Shown: positions 27,079-35,714, counted from the stretch's first letter. The stretch is 64,000 bases of DNA from [Zimmermannella] faecalis ATCC 13722 (GCF_000381765.1 NZ_KB907085.1:22599-86598), one strand, 5' to 3'. Notes: generated by a model not told the origin, from the sequence alone. A program made the numbers and translations.

Positions 27079-28481
27079 CGTGCGTGCTCCAGGTCGGATA
27101 CGGTGGCCGAGAATGCGCCTCGGTACTGGGCGGCGGGGTGGGATTCGAAGACGCGCGTGGTGCCCTCGCCGTACAGCGATTCTCGCAGCGTCGTCCCCGA
27201 GTATTCGGTCTGCGCGCGGCCGCGGCGCTGCAGTTCGGGCACGACGTAGTCGACGAGATCTTCGAACGTGCCGGGCGTGATCGCGTAGGCGAAGTTGAAG
27301 CCGTCGAGGTCGCCGACCTCGATCCAGCGCTCGAGCTCGTCGGCGACGGTCTCGGGGCCGCCGACGATGACGGGGCCCATGCCGCCGATGCCGCGGCGCT
27401 CGACGATGTCGCGCACGGTCCACTGAATGGAGTTGTCGGCCGAGGTGAGCGAGGCGAGCACCGAGCGCAGGCTGTCGTTGTCGACGGCCTCGAGGGGCTC
27501 GTCGAGGTCGAACTTCGAGTAGTCGATGCCGGTCCAGCCGCCGTAGAGCGCGAGCACGCCTTCGGGGTTCGCGTACCGCAGGTACTCCTCGAACTTCGCC
27601 TGTGCCTTTTCGTCGGTCTCGTCGGTGATCACCGTGACGAGCGCGAACACCTTCACGTCGTCGCGCTTGCGCCCCTGGGCCTCGGCGAGGTCGCGAATGT
27701 CGTCGGTGATGACGCGGGCGCCCTCGGGGTTTGCGGGCGAAATGAACACGCCCTCGCCGTGCGAGGCGGCGAAGCGGCGGCCGCGGGTCGAGGCGCCGGC
27801 CTGGAAGATTACGGGCGTGCGCTGCGGCGACGGCTCGGTGATCGCGAAGCCTGGCACCGAGAAGTACTTGCCCTCGTGGTGAATCGGGTGCACCTTCTCG
27901 GGGTCGGTGAACACCCCGCGCTCGGCGTCGAACGCGACCGCGTCGTCGTCCCACGAGCCCTCGAGGAGCTTGTAGACGACGTCGAGGAACTCCTCGGCGA
28001 GCTCGTAGCGCTCGTCGTGGCCGAGCTGCTTCGTGAAGCCGTGGTTGAGCGCGGCCGAGTTGAGGTACGACGTCACGACGTTCCAGGCGACGCGGCCCTT
28101 CGTGAGGTGGTCGAGCGTCGCGATGCGGCGGGCGAACGGGAACGGCTGGTCGTACGTCACGGCCGCCGTCACGCCGAAGCCGAGGTGCTCGGTGACGGCC
28201 GCCATCGCGGGCACCTGCAGGAACGGGTCGTTCACCGGGGTCTGCGCCGCGTCGCGGAGCGCTGCGGCGGCGGAGTCGCGGAACACGTCGTATGTGCCGA
28301 GCACGTCGGCGATGAAAATGCTGTCGAAGCGGCCGCGTTCGAGGGTCTTCGCGAGGTCGGTCCAGTACTCGAGGTCTTTGTACCGGTGTGCCTGGCTGTC
28401 GGGGTGCCGCCACGTGCCCGAGGTCTGGTGCGTCGTCGTGGTCATGTCGAACGCGTTGAGAATAATCCGCTTCTTGCCCAC
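27075..28481 (-). CDS. NtaA/SnaA/DszA-family FMN-dependent monooxygenase
   Basis: A 468-residue LLM-class monooxygenase of the NtaA/SnaA/DszA/YtnJ group, which includes nitrilotriacetate, dibenzothiophene-sulfone and S-substituted cysteine monooxygenases. The start VGKKRIILNAFDM fits the family exactly, so the GTG at 28481, preceded by AAGGAG, is chosen. Conserved blocks are WRHPDSQAHRYKDLEYWTDL, VTYDQPFPFARRIATLDHLT, GRVAWNVVTSYLNSAALNHG and FQAGASTRGRRFAASHGEGV. It is the first gene of the five-gene run, and the 165 bases upstream should hold its promoter. The organosulfur role is inferred from the sulfhydrylase at the end. Confidence 0.88.
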   Translation of the reverse strand: MGKKRIILNAFDMTTTTHQTSGTWRHPDSQAHRYKDLEYWTDLAKTLERGRFDSIFIADVLGTYDVFRDSAAAALRDAAQTPVNDPFLQVPAMAAVTEHLGFGVTAAVTYDQPFPFARRIATLDHLTKGRVAWNVVTSYLNSAALNHGFTKQLGHDERYELAEEFLDVVYKLLEGSWDDDAVAFDAERGVFTDPEKVHPIHHEGKYFSVPGFAITEPSPQRTPVIFQAGASTRGRRFAASHGEGVFISPANPEGARVITDDIRDLAEAQGRKRDDVKVFALVTVITDETDEKAQAKFEEYLRYANPEGVLALYGGWTGIDYSKFDLDEPLEAVDNDSLRSVLASLTSADNSIQWTVRDIVERRGIGGMGPVIVGGPETVADELERWIEVGDLDGFNFAYAITPGTFEDLVDYVVPELQRRGRAQTEYSGTTLRESLYGEGTTRVFESHPAAQYRGAFSATVSDLEHAR

Positions 28482-28646
28482 CGTGCGCTCCTTCTGTCGT
28501 CTGAACTGCACAGCAGCGCGCTGTGCCACCACTTCATCTTGCGTGGCGACGCGGGTGGGCGCGAAGGCGCATGACCCCGAGTTACACCGCAGCCCGATTG
28601 CCCGCGTGTTCGCGCGGCGGCGAGGTTACCCCGTATGACGACGGCC

Positions 28647-29237
28647 TCAGCGCAGGTCGTCGAGTTCGCGCAGCAGGTTCACGCGCGCCGGGTCTTCCCA
28701 GTGCGCAGCGCCGTACTCGGTGAAGAAGAGCCGCGGGCGCGCAACGAGCCCCTCGAGCTGCGCGCGACGGCGGGCCCGCCACTCGCGCCCCGTGAGTTCG
28801 GGCAGCTCGACGCGAATGCCCTCGATGTTCGCCTCGTAGGTGTCCCAGTCGGCGGCGAGGCCGACGAGGTCGGCGTCGGAGACGCGGGCACCCGCCAAGT
28901 CGTCGGGCGCGGGCTGGTGCGCGATCGTGACGAGGATGAGCCGGGTCACCTCGTCGAGCTCGGTGTCGGTGAGGTTGCCCCACAGCAGCTGTTCGGCGAC
29001 GTCGACCGACGCGTGCTCGTCGGCGGGCGACGTGTTCGTGTGCACGGCGTCGTGGCACCAGAACGCGATCTTCTCGAGCTGCGTGCCGCCGAGCTCGTCG
29101 AGCGCGGCCAGGCCCGCGGCGAGGTGCGAGACGCCGTGATAGTCGCGGTGCGGCTCCTGCCACATCTCAAGCAGCCGCTGCTGTACCGAGTCGGGCAGGC
29201 CCGCCTCGTCGAGGTTGTTGCCGTCAACGATCACCAC
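28647..29237 (-). CDS. Predicted metal-dependent HD-family phosphohydrolase
   Basis: A 196-residue HD-domain protein. YHGVSHLAAGLAALDEL (33-49) supplies a His, WCHDAVHTNTSPADEHAS has the HD doublet, and EVTRLILVTIAHQP the later His of the metal site. A GTG at 29237 or 29234 can start it; the latter overlaps the membrane-protein stop as GTGA, so the two are coupled. The members' substrates are unknown (nucleotide or phosphate ester). No other domain is fused. Confidence 0.8.
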   Translation of the reverse strand: MVIVDGNNLDEAGLPDSVQQRLLEMWQEPHRDYHGVSHLAAGLAALDELGGTQLEKIAFWCHDAVHTNTSPADEHASVDVAEQLLWGNLTDTELDEVTRLILVTIAHQPAPDDLAGARVSDADLVGLAADWDTYEANIEGIRVELPELTGREWRARRRAQLEGLVARPRLFFTEYGAAHWEDPARVNLLRELDDLR

Positions 29238-29626
29238 AGTCGCACCACTCCAAACGCAATGCCCGCGAACGCCGCCGCCCAGAGCATGCTCGCGAACGTA
29301 CCAATAATGAACAGCTCGCCGATGCGCGACTCCGACTGCGCCTTCAGCTGCGGGTACCGGCCGAGGCCCTTCACCGCGATGATCATCGCGAGCCCTGCGG
29401 GGAATCCCGCGACGATGGTCGCGTACACGGCGGCGCGCTCGAGCAGGCCGATCCAGCGACCGCCCGGCAGCACGCGGTCAGACTCGAGAATCTTCGGCCC
29501 GGGCGCATCCGGCTTCGGCGGCTCGATGCGGCGCAGCAACCAGCGGATGGGCGGATTCGCGAGCAGGGCCGCAATGCCGCACACGAGAATCACGAGCGAC
29601 TTCAGCAGGAGGCTGACGAGGTCCAT
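29231..29626 (-). CDS. Small membrane protein of unknown function, 131 aa
   Basis: Three hydrophobic stretches are visible: residues about 4-23 (SLLLKSLVILVCGIAALLA), about 62-83 (AAVYATIVAGFPAGLAMIIA) and about 104-128 (FIIGTFASMLWAAAFAGIAF). A cytoplasmic-type loop between carries IEPPKPDAPGPKI. It may pair with the divergent SatD-like protein; in several Gram-positive genomes satD sits beside a small membrane-protein gene. That pairing is inference. The ATG at 29626 has AAAGGG upstream. It is coupled to the HD hydrolase gene. Confidence 0.65.
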   Translation of the reverse strand: MDLVSLLLKSLVILVCGIAALLANPPIRWLLRRIEPPKPDAPGPKILESDRVLPGGRWIGLLERAAVYATIVAGFPAGLAMIIAVKGLGRYPQLKAQSESRIGELFIIGTFASMLWAAAFAGIAFGVVRLW

Positions 29627-29665
29627 CCCGTGTTCCCTTTCTCGTGAGGCTTGCATCTGCCCAGA

Positions 29666-29712
29666 ATGAAGATAAACTCTTCATATGTCACAGATGAAGG
29701 TATTTACTTCAT
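29666..29712. promoter_or_regulatory. Tandem operator-like sites at the satD-like gene
   Basis: Two copies of ATGAAG-N7-CTTCAT, at 29666-29684 and 29694-29712, 28 bases apart. The first ends one base before the start codon at 29685 and the second lies inside the coding sequence. Both are in the divergent control region. Confidence 0.65.
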
Positions 29713-30335
29713 GCGTGGCGCTGCTTGCTGACATTGTCGATTCTCGCAGTTCCGACCGCGTCACGGCGCACCACGCCGTGGTCGATGTGCTCTCGCAAGT
29801 CAACCAGGAGCATCCGACACTGCACCCGCTACGCGTAACCGTTGGCGACGAGCTGCAAGGCGTCTACGCGACACTTGGCGCCGCTCTCGCTGCGAGCTGG
29901 CGGCTGCGCCTGCTTCTCGAGGGCAAGGTCGAGTTGCGCTTCGGGCTTGGCGGCGGCGACGTGCGTGTCATCGATGCCCAACGCGGCATTCAAGACGGCG
30001 ACGCATGGTGGCGCGCCCGTGAGGCAATCGACGGTATCGAGCAGCTCGCCGACGATCCGCAGTACCTCGGCGTACGCACGGGCATCATCGACGGCCGCGA
30101 CGCCGCGACGCCATTCGCCCACCTCACCGTTACTTCGGCACGGCTCGCCGACGTGCGCTTCGCCAGCCTCCGCACCGGCGCTCGAACGAGCCTGCGACTG
30201 CTACTCGAGGGACTCGACAACCGGCGCGCCGCCGAGGCCGCCGGCATCAGCGCATCCGCGAACTCGCAGCGCGTGCGCACGAACCAGCTCCGCGTGCTCG
30301 CCGACGCGATCGAGGCCCTCGCGCAGCTGCCGTAG
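29685..30335 (+). CDS. SatD-like protein
   Basis: A 216-residue soluble protein of the SatD family, named from a streptococcal acid-tolerance/SRP locus but biochemically undefined. ALLADIVDSRSSDR (12-25), VTVGDELQGVYATLGAALAA and LRFGLGGGDVRVID are the family blocks. The C-terminus RRAAEAAGISASANSQRVRT looks like a helix-turn-helix, so it may regulate itself through the tandem ATGAAG-N7-CTTCAT sites. ATG 29685 and ATG 29694 are both possible starts. Confidence 0.72.
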   Translation: MSQMKVFTSCVALLADIVDSRSSDRVTAHHAVVDVLSQVNQEHPTLHPLRVTVGDELQGVYATLGAALAASWRLRLLLEGKVELRFGLGGGDVRVIDAQRGIQDGDAWWRAREAIDGIEQLADDPQYLGVRTGIIDGRDAATPFAHLTVTSARLADVRFASLRTGARTSLRLLLEGLDNRRAAEAAGISASANSQRVRTNQLRVLADAIEALAQLP

Positions 30336-30392
30336 CCGCGTATCCGGCTGCGCGCGCCGCCCTCTCCCGGTCGCCGGCCGCGATCATCCGAT

Positions 30393-30464
30393 CGGATGCA
30401 GTGGGCGCGGCCGAGCCTTGTGGCCACACTTGCCCACGACACCCAACTCCGCCCAGGGCATCCG
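30393..30464 (+). repeat. 72-bp TIR element, copy D
   Basis: Left end CGGATGCAGTGGGC, right end GCCCAGGGCATCCG, first of a tandem pair with copy E after a 12-base spacer, between the convergent SatD-like and flavoprotein genes. Confidence 0.88.
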
Positions 30465-30476
30465 CCATCAAGCGAC

Positions 30477-30548
30477 CGGATGCGGTGGGCACAGCCGAGC
30501 GCCATGGCCACACTTGACCACGGCGCACGACTGCGCCCACGACATCCG
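30477..30548 (+). repeat. 72-bp TIR element, copy E
   Basis: Left end CGGATGCGGTGGGC, right end GCCCACGACATCCG. It starts 84 bases after copy D in the same orientation. Confidence 0.88.
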
Positions 30549-30611
30549 CAATCGCAGCCGCCAGACGCAACCAGCAGCCGCCAGCCGCCACCCGCTAAAC
30601 GGCAGCCCGAG

Positions 30612-31568
30612 CTAAAACGCCGTCGCGTCGCGATTCGCGGCAATCGCCGTGCGCGCGCCCTTGCCTGCCGAGATGATGAGCACCTCGGGCCCTGGCGCGG
30701 TGAGTTCGCCGGTCGCGTAGAGGTTCTGCACGCGGGTGCGGCCGACGCGGTCGGCGACGATGAGCCCCTCGTCGTCGAGGTCGGGGCGCACGTCGTCATC
30801 AAGAAAGTCGATCTGCGAGTCGAAGCTCGGCGCAACGAACGCCGCCTCAACCGGCACGACCTCACCATCGGCGGTGCGGATGCCCGTGAGCGTCGCCCGC
30901 TCCCCCACGACGTCATCGATCTCGCGGCGGTCGACCGCGACACCGCGCAACCGCAGCCGCTCGGCATCGACCTCGGCCACCTGCTCCTCGCTCGCAAACA
31001 GCGTCACGTGCGAGCCAATACGCGCGAGCTGCGCGGCCCGGTACGCGAGCGTCGTCGACTCCGGCACGCCGAACACGGCGATCGACGCGTCTCGCTTATT
31101 CCACGCGTCGCAGACGATGCAGGAGTGGATGTGCGTGCCATAGAACGCGCGCAGGGTCGGCAGCTGCGGGAAAATCTCCTTCAAACCCGTCGCGAGAATC
31201 ACGCGCTCGCCGTGCACGAGCCGGGCGCGCGAGCCGCGAACGCCCCGCGCCTCGACGCGGAACCCCTCGCCGTCGCGCGACACCCGCGTGACCTGCGCGA
31301 ACTGAATCTCGGCGTTCTCGTACTGCTCGACCTGCTCGCGACCGACCGAGCGCAGCTCGTTCGGCGGAATGCTGTCGCGGGTCAGGAACCCGTGCGCCTC
31401 CATCGTCGCCGAGTGCCGCGGCCGGTTGCCGTCGAGCACGAGCACCCGGCGCAGCTGCCGCGCGAGAATCAGCGCGGCCTGCAGGCCGGCCGGCCCGCCG
31501 CCGATAATCACCACCTCGTAGTGGTCCTCGGGGGCAATGGGCGCGGCAACGACACCGGCATCGGTCAC
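30612..31568 (-). CDS. Thioredoxin reductase-like FAD/NAD(P)-dependent oxidoreductase
   Basis: A 318-residue cytoplasmic flavoprotein. VVIIGGGPAGLQAAL (19-33) binds FAD, CIVCD (150-154) sits where thioredoxin reductase has its redox CxxCD, and LYATGELTAPGP replaces the usual AAGD segment near the C-terminus. The NADPH domain is divergent (AVFGVPESTTLAYR rather than GGGDSA). It may reduce a thioredoxin-like or other disulfide partner, or be a low-molecular-weight thiol reductase. GTG 31568 has AGGAG 8 bases upstream. It lies 27 bases after gltX and is likely cotranscribed. Confidence 0.82.
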   Translation of the reverse strand: MTDAGVVAAPIAPEDHYEVVIIGGGPAGLQAALILARQLRRVLVLDGNRPRHSATMEAHGFLTRDSIPPNELRSVGREQVEQYENAEIQFAQVTRVSRDGEGFRVEARGVRGSRARLVHGERVILATGLKEIFPQLPTLRAFYGTHIHSCIVCDAWNKRDASIAVFGVPESTTLAYRAAQLARIGSHVTLFASEEQVAEVDAERLRLRGVAVDRREIDDVVGERATLTGIRTADGEVVPVEAAFVAPSFDSQIDFLDDDVRPDLDDEGLIVADRVGRTRVQNLYATGELTAPGPEVLIISAGKGARTAIAANRDATAF

Positions 31569-31595
31569 GATCAGGCTCCTGGACGACGTGCGCGG

Positions 31596-33113
31596 CTAAG
31601 CGCTGAGGTGGGCGCGGAGTCGCTCGAGGCGCGCGAGCGTCTCGTCGCGACCGAGCAGTTCCATCGATTCGAACAGCGGCGGCGAGATGCGCCGACCCGA
31701 CAGGGCGACTCGGGCCGGGCCGAACGCGAGCCGCGGCTTGTGGCCGAGCTCGTCGATGAGCTTGCCGCGCATCGCCGCCTCGATCGCCGCCGTCGACCAG
31801 TCGTCGACCGCCGCGAGCGCCTCGGCCGTCGCGGCGATGACGTCAACCGCGCCGTCCTTGAGCGTCTTCAGCGCGTCGTCCTGGTATTCGATCTCGTTCG
31901 CGGGCACGAAGAGGAACCCGAGCATATCGGGCGTCTCGCCGAGCAGCTGCATGCGCTCCTGCACCAGCGGCGCGGCCGCGCGCACGAGCTCGAGCTGCGC
32001 ATCCGTCGCCTCGGGCGAAGCCACAAACCCGGCCTGCTGCAGGTACGGCACGAGCCGCCCCGCGAACTCTTCGGGCGCGAGCAGGCGCATGTGCTCGCCG
32101 TTGATCGCCTCGGCCTTCTTCAGGTCGAAGCGTGCGGGGTTCGGGTTCACGTCGGCGACGTCGAACGCGGCGCACATCTCATCCATCGTGAACACGTCGC
32201 GGTCGGCCGCGATCGACCAGCCGAGCAGTGCGAGGTAGTTGAGGAGCCCCTCGGGGAGGAACCCGCGGTCGCGGTGGTGGAACAGGTTCGACTCGGGGTC
32301 GCGCTTCGAGAGCTTCTTGCTGCCCTCGCCCAGCACGTACGGCAGGTGGCCAAAGCGCGGGATGAACTCGGCCACGCCGATCTCGACGAGCGCGTGGTGG
32401 AGCGCGATCTGCCGCGGCGTCGACGAGAGGAGGTCTTCGCCGCGCAGCACGTGGGTGATGCCCATGAGCGCGTCGTCGACCGGGTTCACGAGCGTGTAGA
32501 GCGGCTTGCCGTTCGGGCGCACGACGACGAAGTCGGGGAACGAGCCCGCCTTGAACGTGATCTCGCCGCGTACGAGGTCGTCGAAGCTGAGGTCGGCGTC
32601 GGGCACGCGCAGGCGCAGGCTCGGCTGGCGGCCCTCGGCACGCAGCTCGGCCTTACGCTCCTCCGAGAGGTCGCGCTCGAAGTTGTCGTAGCCCTGGCGC
32701 GGGTCGCGACCGTTCGCGACGTTGCGCGCCTCGATCTCCTCGGCGGTCGCGAACGACTCGTAGAGGTGACCGGCCTCAAGCAGCTTCGCGATGACGTCCT
32801 GGTAGATGTCCGCGCGCTGCGACTGCCGGTACGGGCCGTGCGGGCCGCCGACGTTGACGCCCTCGTCCCATTCGAGCCCGAGCCAGCCGAGCGCCTCGAG
32901 AATCTGCTCGTAGCTCTCTTCCGAGTCGCGCTCGGCGTCGGTGTCTTCGATGCGGAAGACGAATTTGCCGCCAACGTGCTTCGCGTAGGCCCAATTGAAC
33001 AGGGCGGTGCGGATCAGCCCGACGTGCGGGGTGCCCGTCGGCGAGGGGCAGAAACGAACGCGGATATCGGTGCCCGTTGCGTCGGTGACGCGGGCCTGAG
33101 GTACAGAATTCAT
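31596..33113 (-). CDS. gltX: Glutamate-tRNA ligase
   Basis: A 505-residue class I aminoacyl-tRNA synthetase that charges tRNA-Glu (in actinobacteria also the first step towards Gln-tRNA). [14 protein letters not shown] (20-33) is the HIGH-type motif, [13 protein letters not shown] the KMSKS-type loop, and the C-terminal helical anticodon domain ends RLRAHLSA. The length is normal. ATG 33113 opens the frame, although the conserved part starts at about residue 15 ([11 protein letters not shown]). A downstream flavoprotein gene shares the transcript. Confidence 0.97.
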   Translation of the reverse strand: MNSVPQARVTDATGTDIRVRFCPSPTGTPHVGLIRTALFNWAYAKHVGGKFVFRIEDTDAERDSEESYEQILEALGWLGLEWDEGVNVGGPHGPYRQSQRADIYQDVIAKLLEAGHLYESFATAEEIEARNVANGRDPRQGYDNFERDLSEERKAELRAEGRQPSLRLRVPDADLSFDDLVRGEITFKAGSFPDFVVVRPNGKPLYTLVNPVDDALMGITHVLRGEDLLSSTPRQIALHHALVEIGVAEFIPRFGHLPYVLGEGSKKLSKRDPESNLFHHRDRGFLPEGLLNYLALLGWSIAADRDVFTMDEMCAAFDVADVNPNPARFDLKKAEAINGEHMRLLAPEEFAGRLVPYLQQAGFVASPEATDAQLELVRAAAPLVQERMQLLGETPDMLGFLFVPANEIEYQDDALKTLKDGAVDVIAATAEALAAVDDWSTAAIEAAMRGKLIDELGHKPRLAFGPARVALSGRRISPPLFESMELLGRDETLARLERLRAHLSA

Positions 33114-33266
33114 GGTCTCCCCATCCTAGTGACGCACTCGCGTGCGGTGGCCTGAGATTCCACAGAACGCCGACCTCGAGCGCGGCATTCGTCGCGACCC
33201 CCGATTCATGAGAGCATTCGAGACGCGCCCGGCCCACCGGCCGGCACCGTCACGATGGAGGTGGCC

Positions 33267-34379
33267 ATGTTCAGCTCGGCACCCAACCGGCCCGGATTTC
33301 GCCGCGCCGACGCAAAGCACGCGGCGAAGCAGCCCGCGGCCGAGCCCGCCGCCTCGCCCGAGCCGCTCATCCGCTACGTCACCGACGGCCACCCCGAGCA
33401 CGCACCCGCTGGCGCGACGATCGCCGACGCCCTCGAGTTCGCCGGAGCCGCGCCGCAGCGCATGGCGACCGTGCTCTACGCCGAGCCGGACCCCGAGCGC
33501 ATCGCCGAACTCGGCACCGCGTGGCAGCTCCACCCGGTCATTCTCGAAGACCTGCTCGTCGCGAACCAGCGCCCGAAGCTCGAGCGCTCGGGCGACGTGC
33601 TGTTCGCGGTGCTCCGCTCGGCCCGCTACGTCGACGAGCTCGAAGAGGTCGAGTTCGCCGAGTTCCACGCGCTCGTGCGGCCCGACGCGGTGGCCGTCAT
33701 CTGCCAAGACAGCCAGTGGCTCGACGGCAAACCGCTCGACCTGAACCTTGAGCATCCGCTCGCCCCGATTCGCCGCAACGACGCCCTGCTCTCACACGTG
33801 AACCTGCTCGAACTCGGGCCAGAGGCAGTCGTGTACCGCGTGATCGACTCGATCGTCGACGGCTACGAGCCGGTGCTGCGCGGCCTCGATATCGATAAGG
33901 AACAGATCGAGCGCCAGGTCTTCAGCGGCGACACCGCGGCCGCCGAACGCATCTACCGACTGAGCCAAGAGGTCATCGACATGCAGCAGACCGTGTCGTC
34001 GATGACCGAGGTGGTGGATGCGCTGAAGTCGGGCTTCGACAAGTACCAGATTCCCGAGGCGCTGCAGAAGTACCTCGACGACGTCGGCGACCACCTGGAA
34101 CGTGCCGCCTCGCGCTCGCGCGACCTTCGCGACGCGCTCTCGCAGATTCTCAGCGTGAACTCGACGCTCGTCGCGCAGCGGCAGAACGAAGATATGAAGA
34201 AGATTTCGGGCTGGGCCGCGATCCTCTTCGCGCCGACGCTCGTCGGGGCGATCTACGGCATGAACTTCGACGACATGCCCGAGCTCCACTGGGCGTTCGG
34301 CTACCCAATGGCGCTCTGCATGATGCTCGTGCTTGCCGTGGCGCTCTACATCATCTTCAAACGCGCGAAGTGGATGTAG
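33267..34379 (+). CDS. CorA-family magnesium/divalent metal transporter
   Basis: A 370-residue inner-membrane channel. A long soluble N-terminal part (1-305) with the coiled stalk (EQIERQVFSGDTAAAERIYR onward) precedes two membrane helices. YGMNFDDMPELHW holds the GMN motif at the pore mouth, and the end FKRAKWM is basic, as in other CorA proteins. ATG 33267 is chosen because GGAGGTG lies just upstream and overlaps the alternative ATG at 33255. It is divergent from gltX and monocistronic. Confidence 0.93.
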   Translation: MFSSAPNRPGFRRADAKHAAKQPAAEPAASPEPLIRYVTDGHPEHAPAGATIADALEFAGAAPQRMATVLYAEPDPERIAELGTAWQLHPVILEDLLVANQRPKLERSGDVLFAVLRSARYVDELEEVEFAEFHALVRPDAVAVICQDSQWLDGKPLDLNLEHPLAPIRRNDALLSHVNLLELGPEAVVYRVIDSIVDGYEPVLRGLDIDKEQIERQVFSGDTAAAERIYRLSQEVIDMQQTVSSMTEVVDALKSGFDKYQIPEALQKYLDDVGDHLERAASRSRDLRDALSQILSVNSTLVAQRQNEDMKKISGWAAILFAPTLVGAIYGMNFDDMPELHWAFGYPMALCMMLVLAVALYIIFKRAKWM

Positions 34380-34426
34380 CGCCGCGGAGCTCGTGCGTGT
34401 GACGCGCGCGACTCCCCCGTGACTCG

Positions 34427-34498
34427 CGAATGACCTGGGCGCAGTTGGACGCCATGGCCAAGTGCGGCCAGGTGGCCCGGCTCCGCCCATGTGGCTCG
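34427..34498 (-). repeat. 72-bp TIR element, copy F (inverted)
   Basis: Plus-strand ends CGAATGACCTGGGC and GCCCATGTGGCTCG. The core GGCCACCTGGCCGCACTT is in the reverse orientation relative to copies A to E. It lies between corA and the channel gene. Confidence 0.8.
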
Positions 34499-34625
34499 GC
34501 ATTGTGAGCGGCAGGTCGGTCGGCATCGCGCGCACGAACGGATACGCCGACATGCGCCGCTGAGCGCACGCCGGTTCGGTCGCGTGGCTGATGCCGCTCG
34601 GCCCCTCGTTTTCTACGCTCGACGT

Positions 34626-35480
34626 ATGCGCACCGACTCCTCGCACGAGCCCTGGCCGCCCAACCCCCACGCGACGGGTATCCGGCGCCGGATCGGCGAG
34701 TTCGTGCTGCACCCGACCGTGCAGAACTTCGTCATCGTCGTGATCATCGTGAATGCGGTCGCGCTCGGCCTCGAGACGTCCGACGCGGTGATGGCACGGG
34801 TCGGCGGGCTGCTCCACGCCCTCGACCTCATCGCGCTCGGCATCTTCGTCGTCGAGCTCGCGGCGAAGATGTTCGCGCTCGGCCGGGCGTTTTGGCGCGA
34901 CGGCTGGAATGTTTTCGATTTCCTCGTCGTTGCGATCGCGCTGATTCCCGCATCCGGGCCGCTCGCAGTGCTGCGTTCGCTACGCGTGCTGCGGGTGTTG
35001 CGGCTCATCAACCGCATGCCTCAGCTGCGCCGTATCGCCGACGCGATCATCAAGGCGATCCCCGGCATCGGCGCGATCGCCGCGCTCATGGCGATCATCT
35101 TCTACGTCGGCTCGGTGATGGCGACCGTGCTGTTCGGCGACACGCACCCCGAGATGTTCGGGTCGATTCCGGCCTCGCTGCTCACGCTGTTTCAGGTGAT
35201 GACGCTCGACAGCTGGGCGCTCGGCGTCGTGGTGCCGGTCATGGCCGAGCACCCGACCGCCTGGATGTTCTTCATCCCGTTCATCCTCGTGTCGGCATTC
35301 GTCATGCTCAACCTGTTCATCGCCGTCATCGTCGACACGATGTCGAACCTCGGGCGCGACGAGAAACCGACCAAGCTCGAGCATCCGCTCTTTCACGCCG
35401 ACTCGGAGCTCGCGCGGGTACATGCCGAGCTCGCCGAGATCAAGGCGCTGCTCAAGGAACATCCGGCCCCGCGCGACTGA
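34626..35480 (+). CDS. Bacterial voltage-gated cation channel (NaChBac-like)
   Basis: A 284-residue six-helix channel subunit that would form a homotetramer in the membrane. S1-S3 span about 32-110. S4 carries voltage-sensing arginines R117, R120, R123, R126 and R130 in AVLRSLRVLRVLRLINR. S5 and pore follow, with filter TLDSWA (193-198). S6 is IPFILVSAFVMLNLFIAVIV. The tail ELARVHAELAEIKALLKEH can form the tetrameric coiled coil seen in NaChBac. NaChBac has TLESWA; the Asp here is unusual for a sodium filter. No clear ribosome-binding site precedes the ATG. Confidence 0.88.
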   Translation: MRTDSSHEPWPPNPHATGIRRRIGEFVLHPTVQNFVIVVIIVNAVALGLETSDAVMARVGGLLHALDLIALGIFVVELAAKMFALGRAFWRDGWNVFDFLVVAIALIPASGPLAVLRSLRVLRVLRLINRMPQLRRIADAIIKAIPGIGAIAALMAIIFYVGSVMATVLFGDTHPEMFGSIPASLLTLFQVMTLDSWALGVVVPVMAEHPTAWMFFIPFILVSAFVMLNLFIAVIVDTMSNLGRDEKPTKLEHPLFHADSELARVHAELAEIKALLKEHPAPRD

Positions 35481-35502
35481 CCCGCGCATCCGCCCGCCAT
35501 GC

Positions 35503-35574
35503 CGAACGACCTGGGCACAGCCGGGTCACCTGGCCTCACTTGCCCACAACACACAACCACGCCCATGGCATGCG
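35503..35574 (+). repeat. 72-bp TIR element, copy G
   Basis: Left end CGAACGACCTGGGC, right end GCCCATGGCATGCG, first of a tandem pair with copy H after 12 bases. It uses the second end variant (GAACGACCTGGGC). Confidence 0.85.
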
Positions 35575-35586
35575 ACTGCCCCAAGC

Positions 35587-35658
35587 CGAACGACCTGGGC
35601 AGAGCCGGGCCACCCGGCCACACTTGCCCACCACGCAGAACTGCGCCCACCGCATCCG
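35587..35658 (+). repeat. 72-bp TIR element, copy H
   Basis: Left end CGAACGACCTGGGC, right end GCCCACCGCATCCG, so the two end variants are combined in one element. A solitary left end CGGATGCGATGGGC follows at 35668-35681. Confidence 0.87.
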
Positions 35659-35714
35659 ACACAAGAACGGATGCGATGGGCGCAGCAAGCGGGCAAAACC
35701 CCGCGGGCGCGAAC

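Noticed and set aside
28482..28646. Riboswitch (SAM or cobalamin type) upstream of the sulfur cluster
   Set aside because: No recognisable conserved core could be read in the 165-base region; only ordinary leader sequence.
30396..33155. 919-residue plus-strand open frame opposite gltX and the flavoprotein gene
   Set aside because: It is the antisense of gltX, whose HIGH/KMSKS motifs are clear; the frame also crosses the 72-bp repeats.
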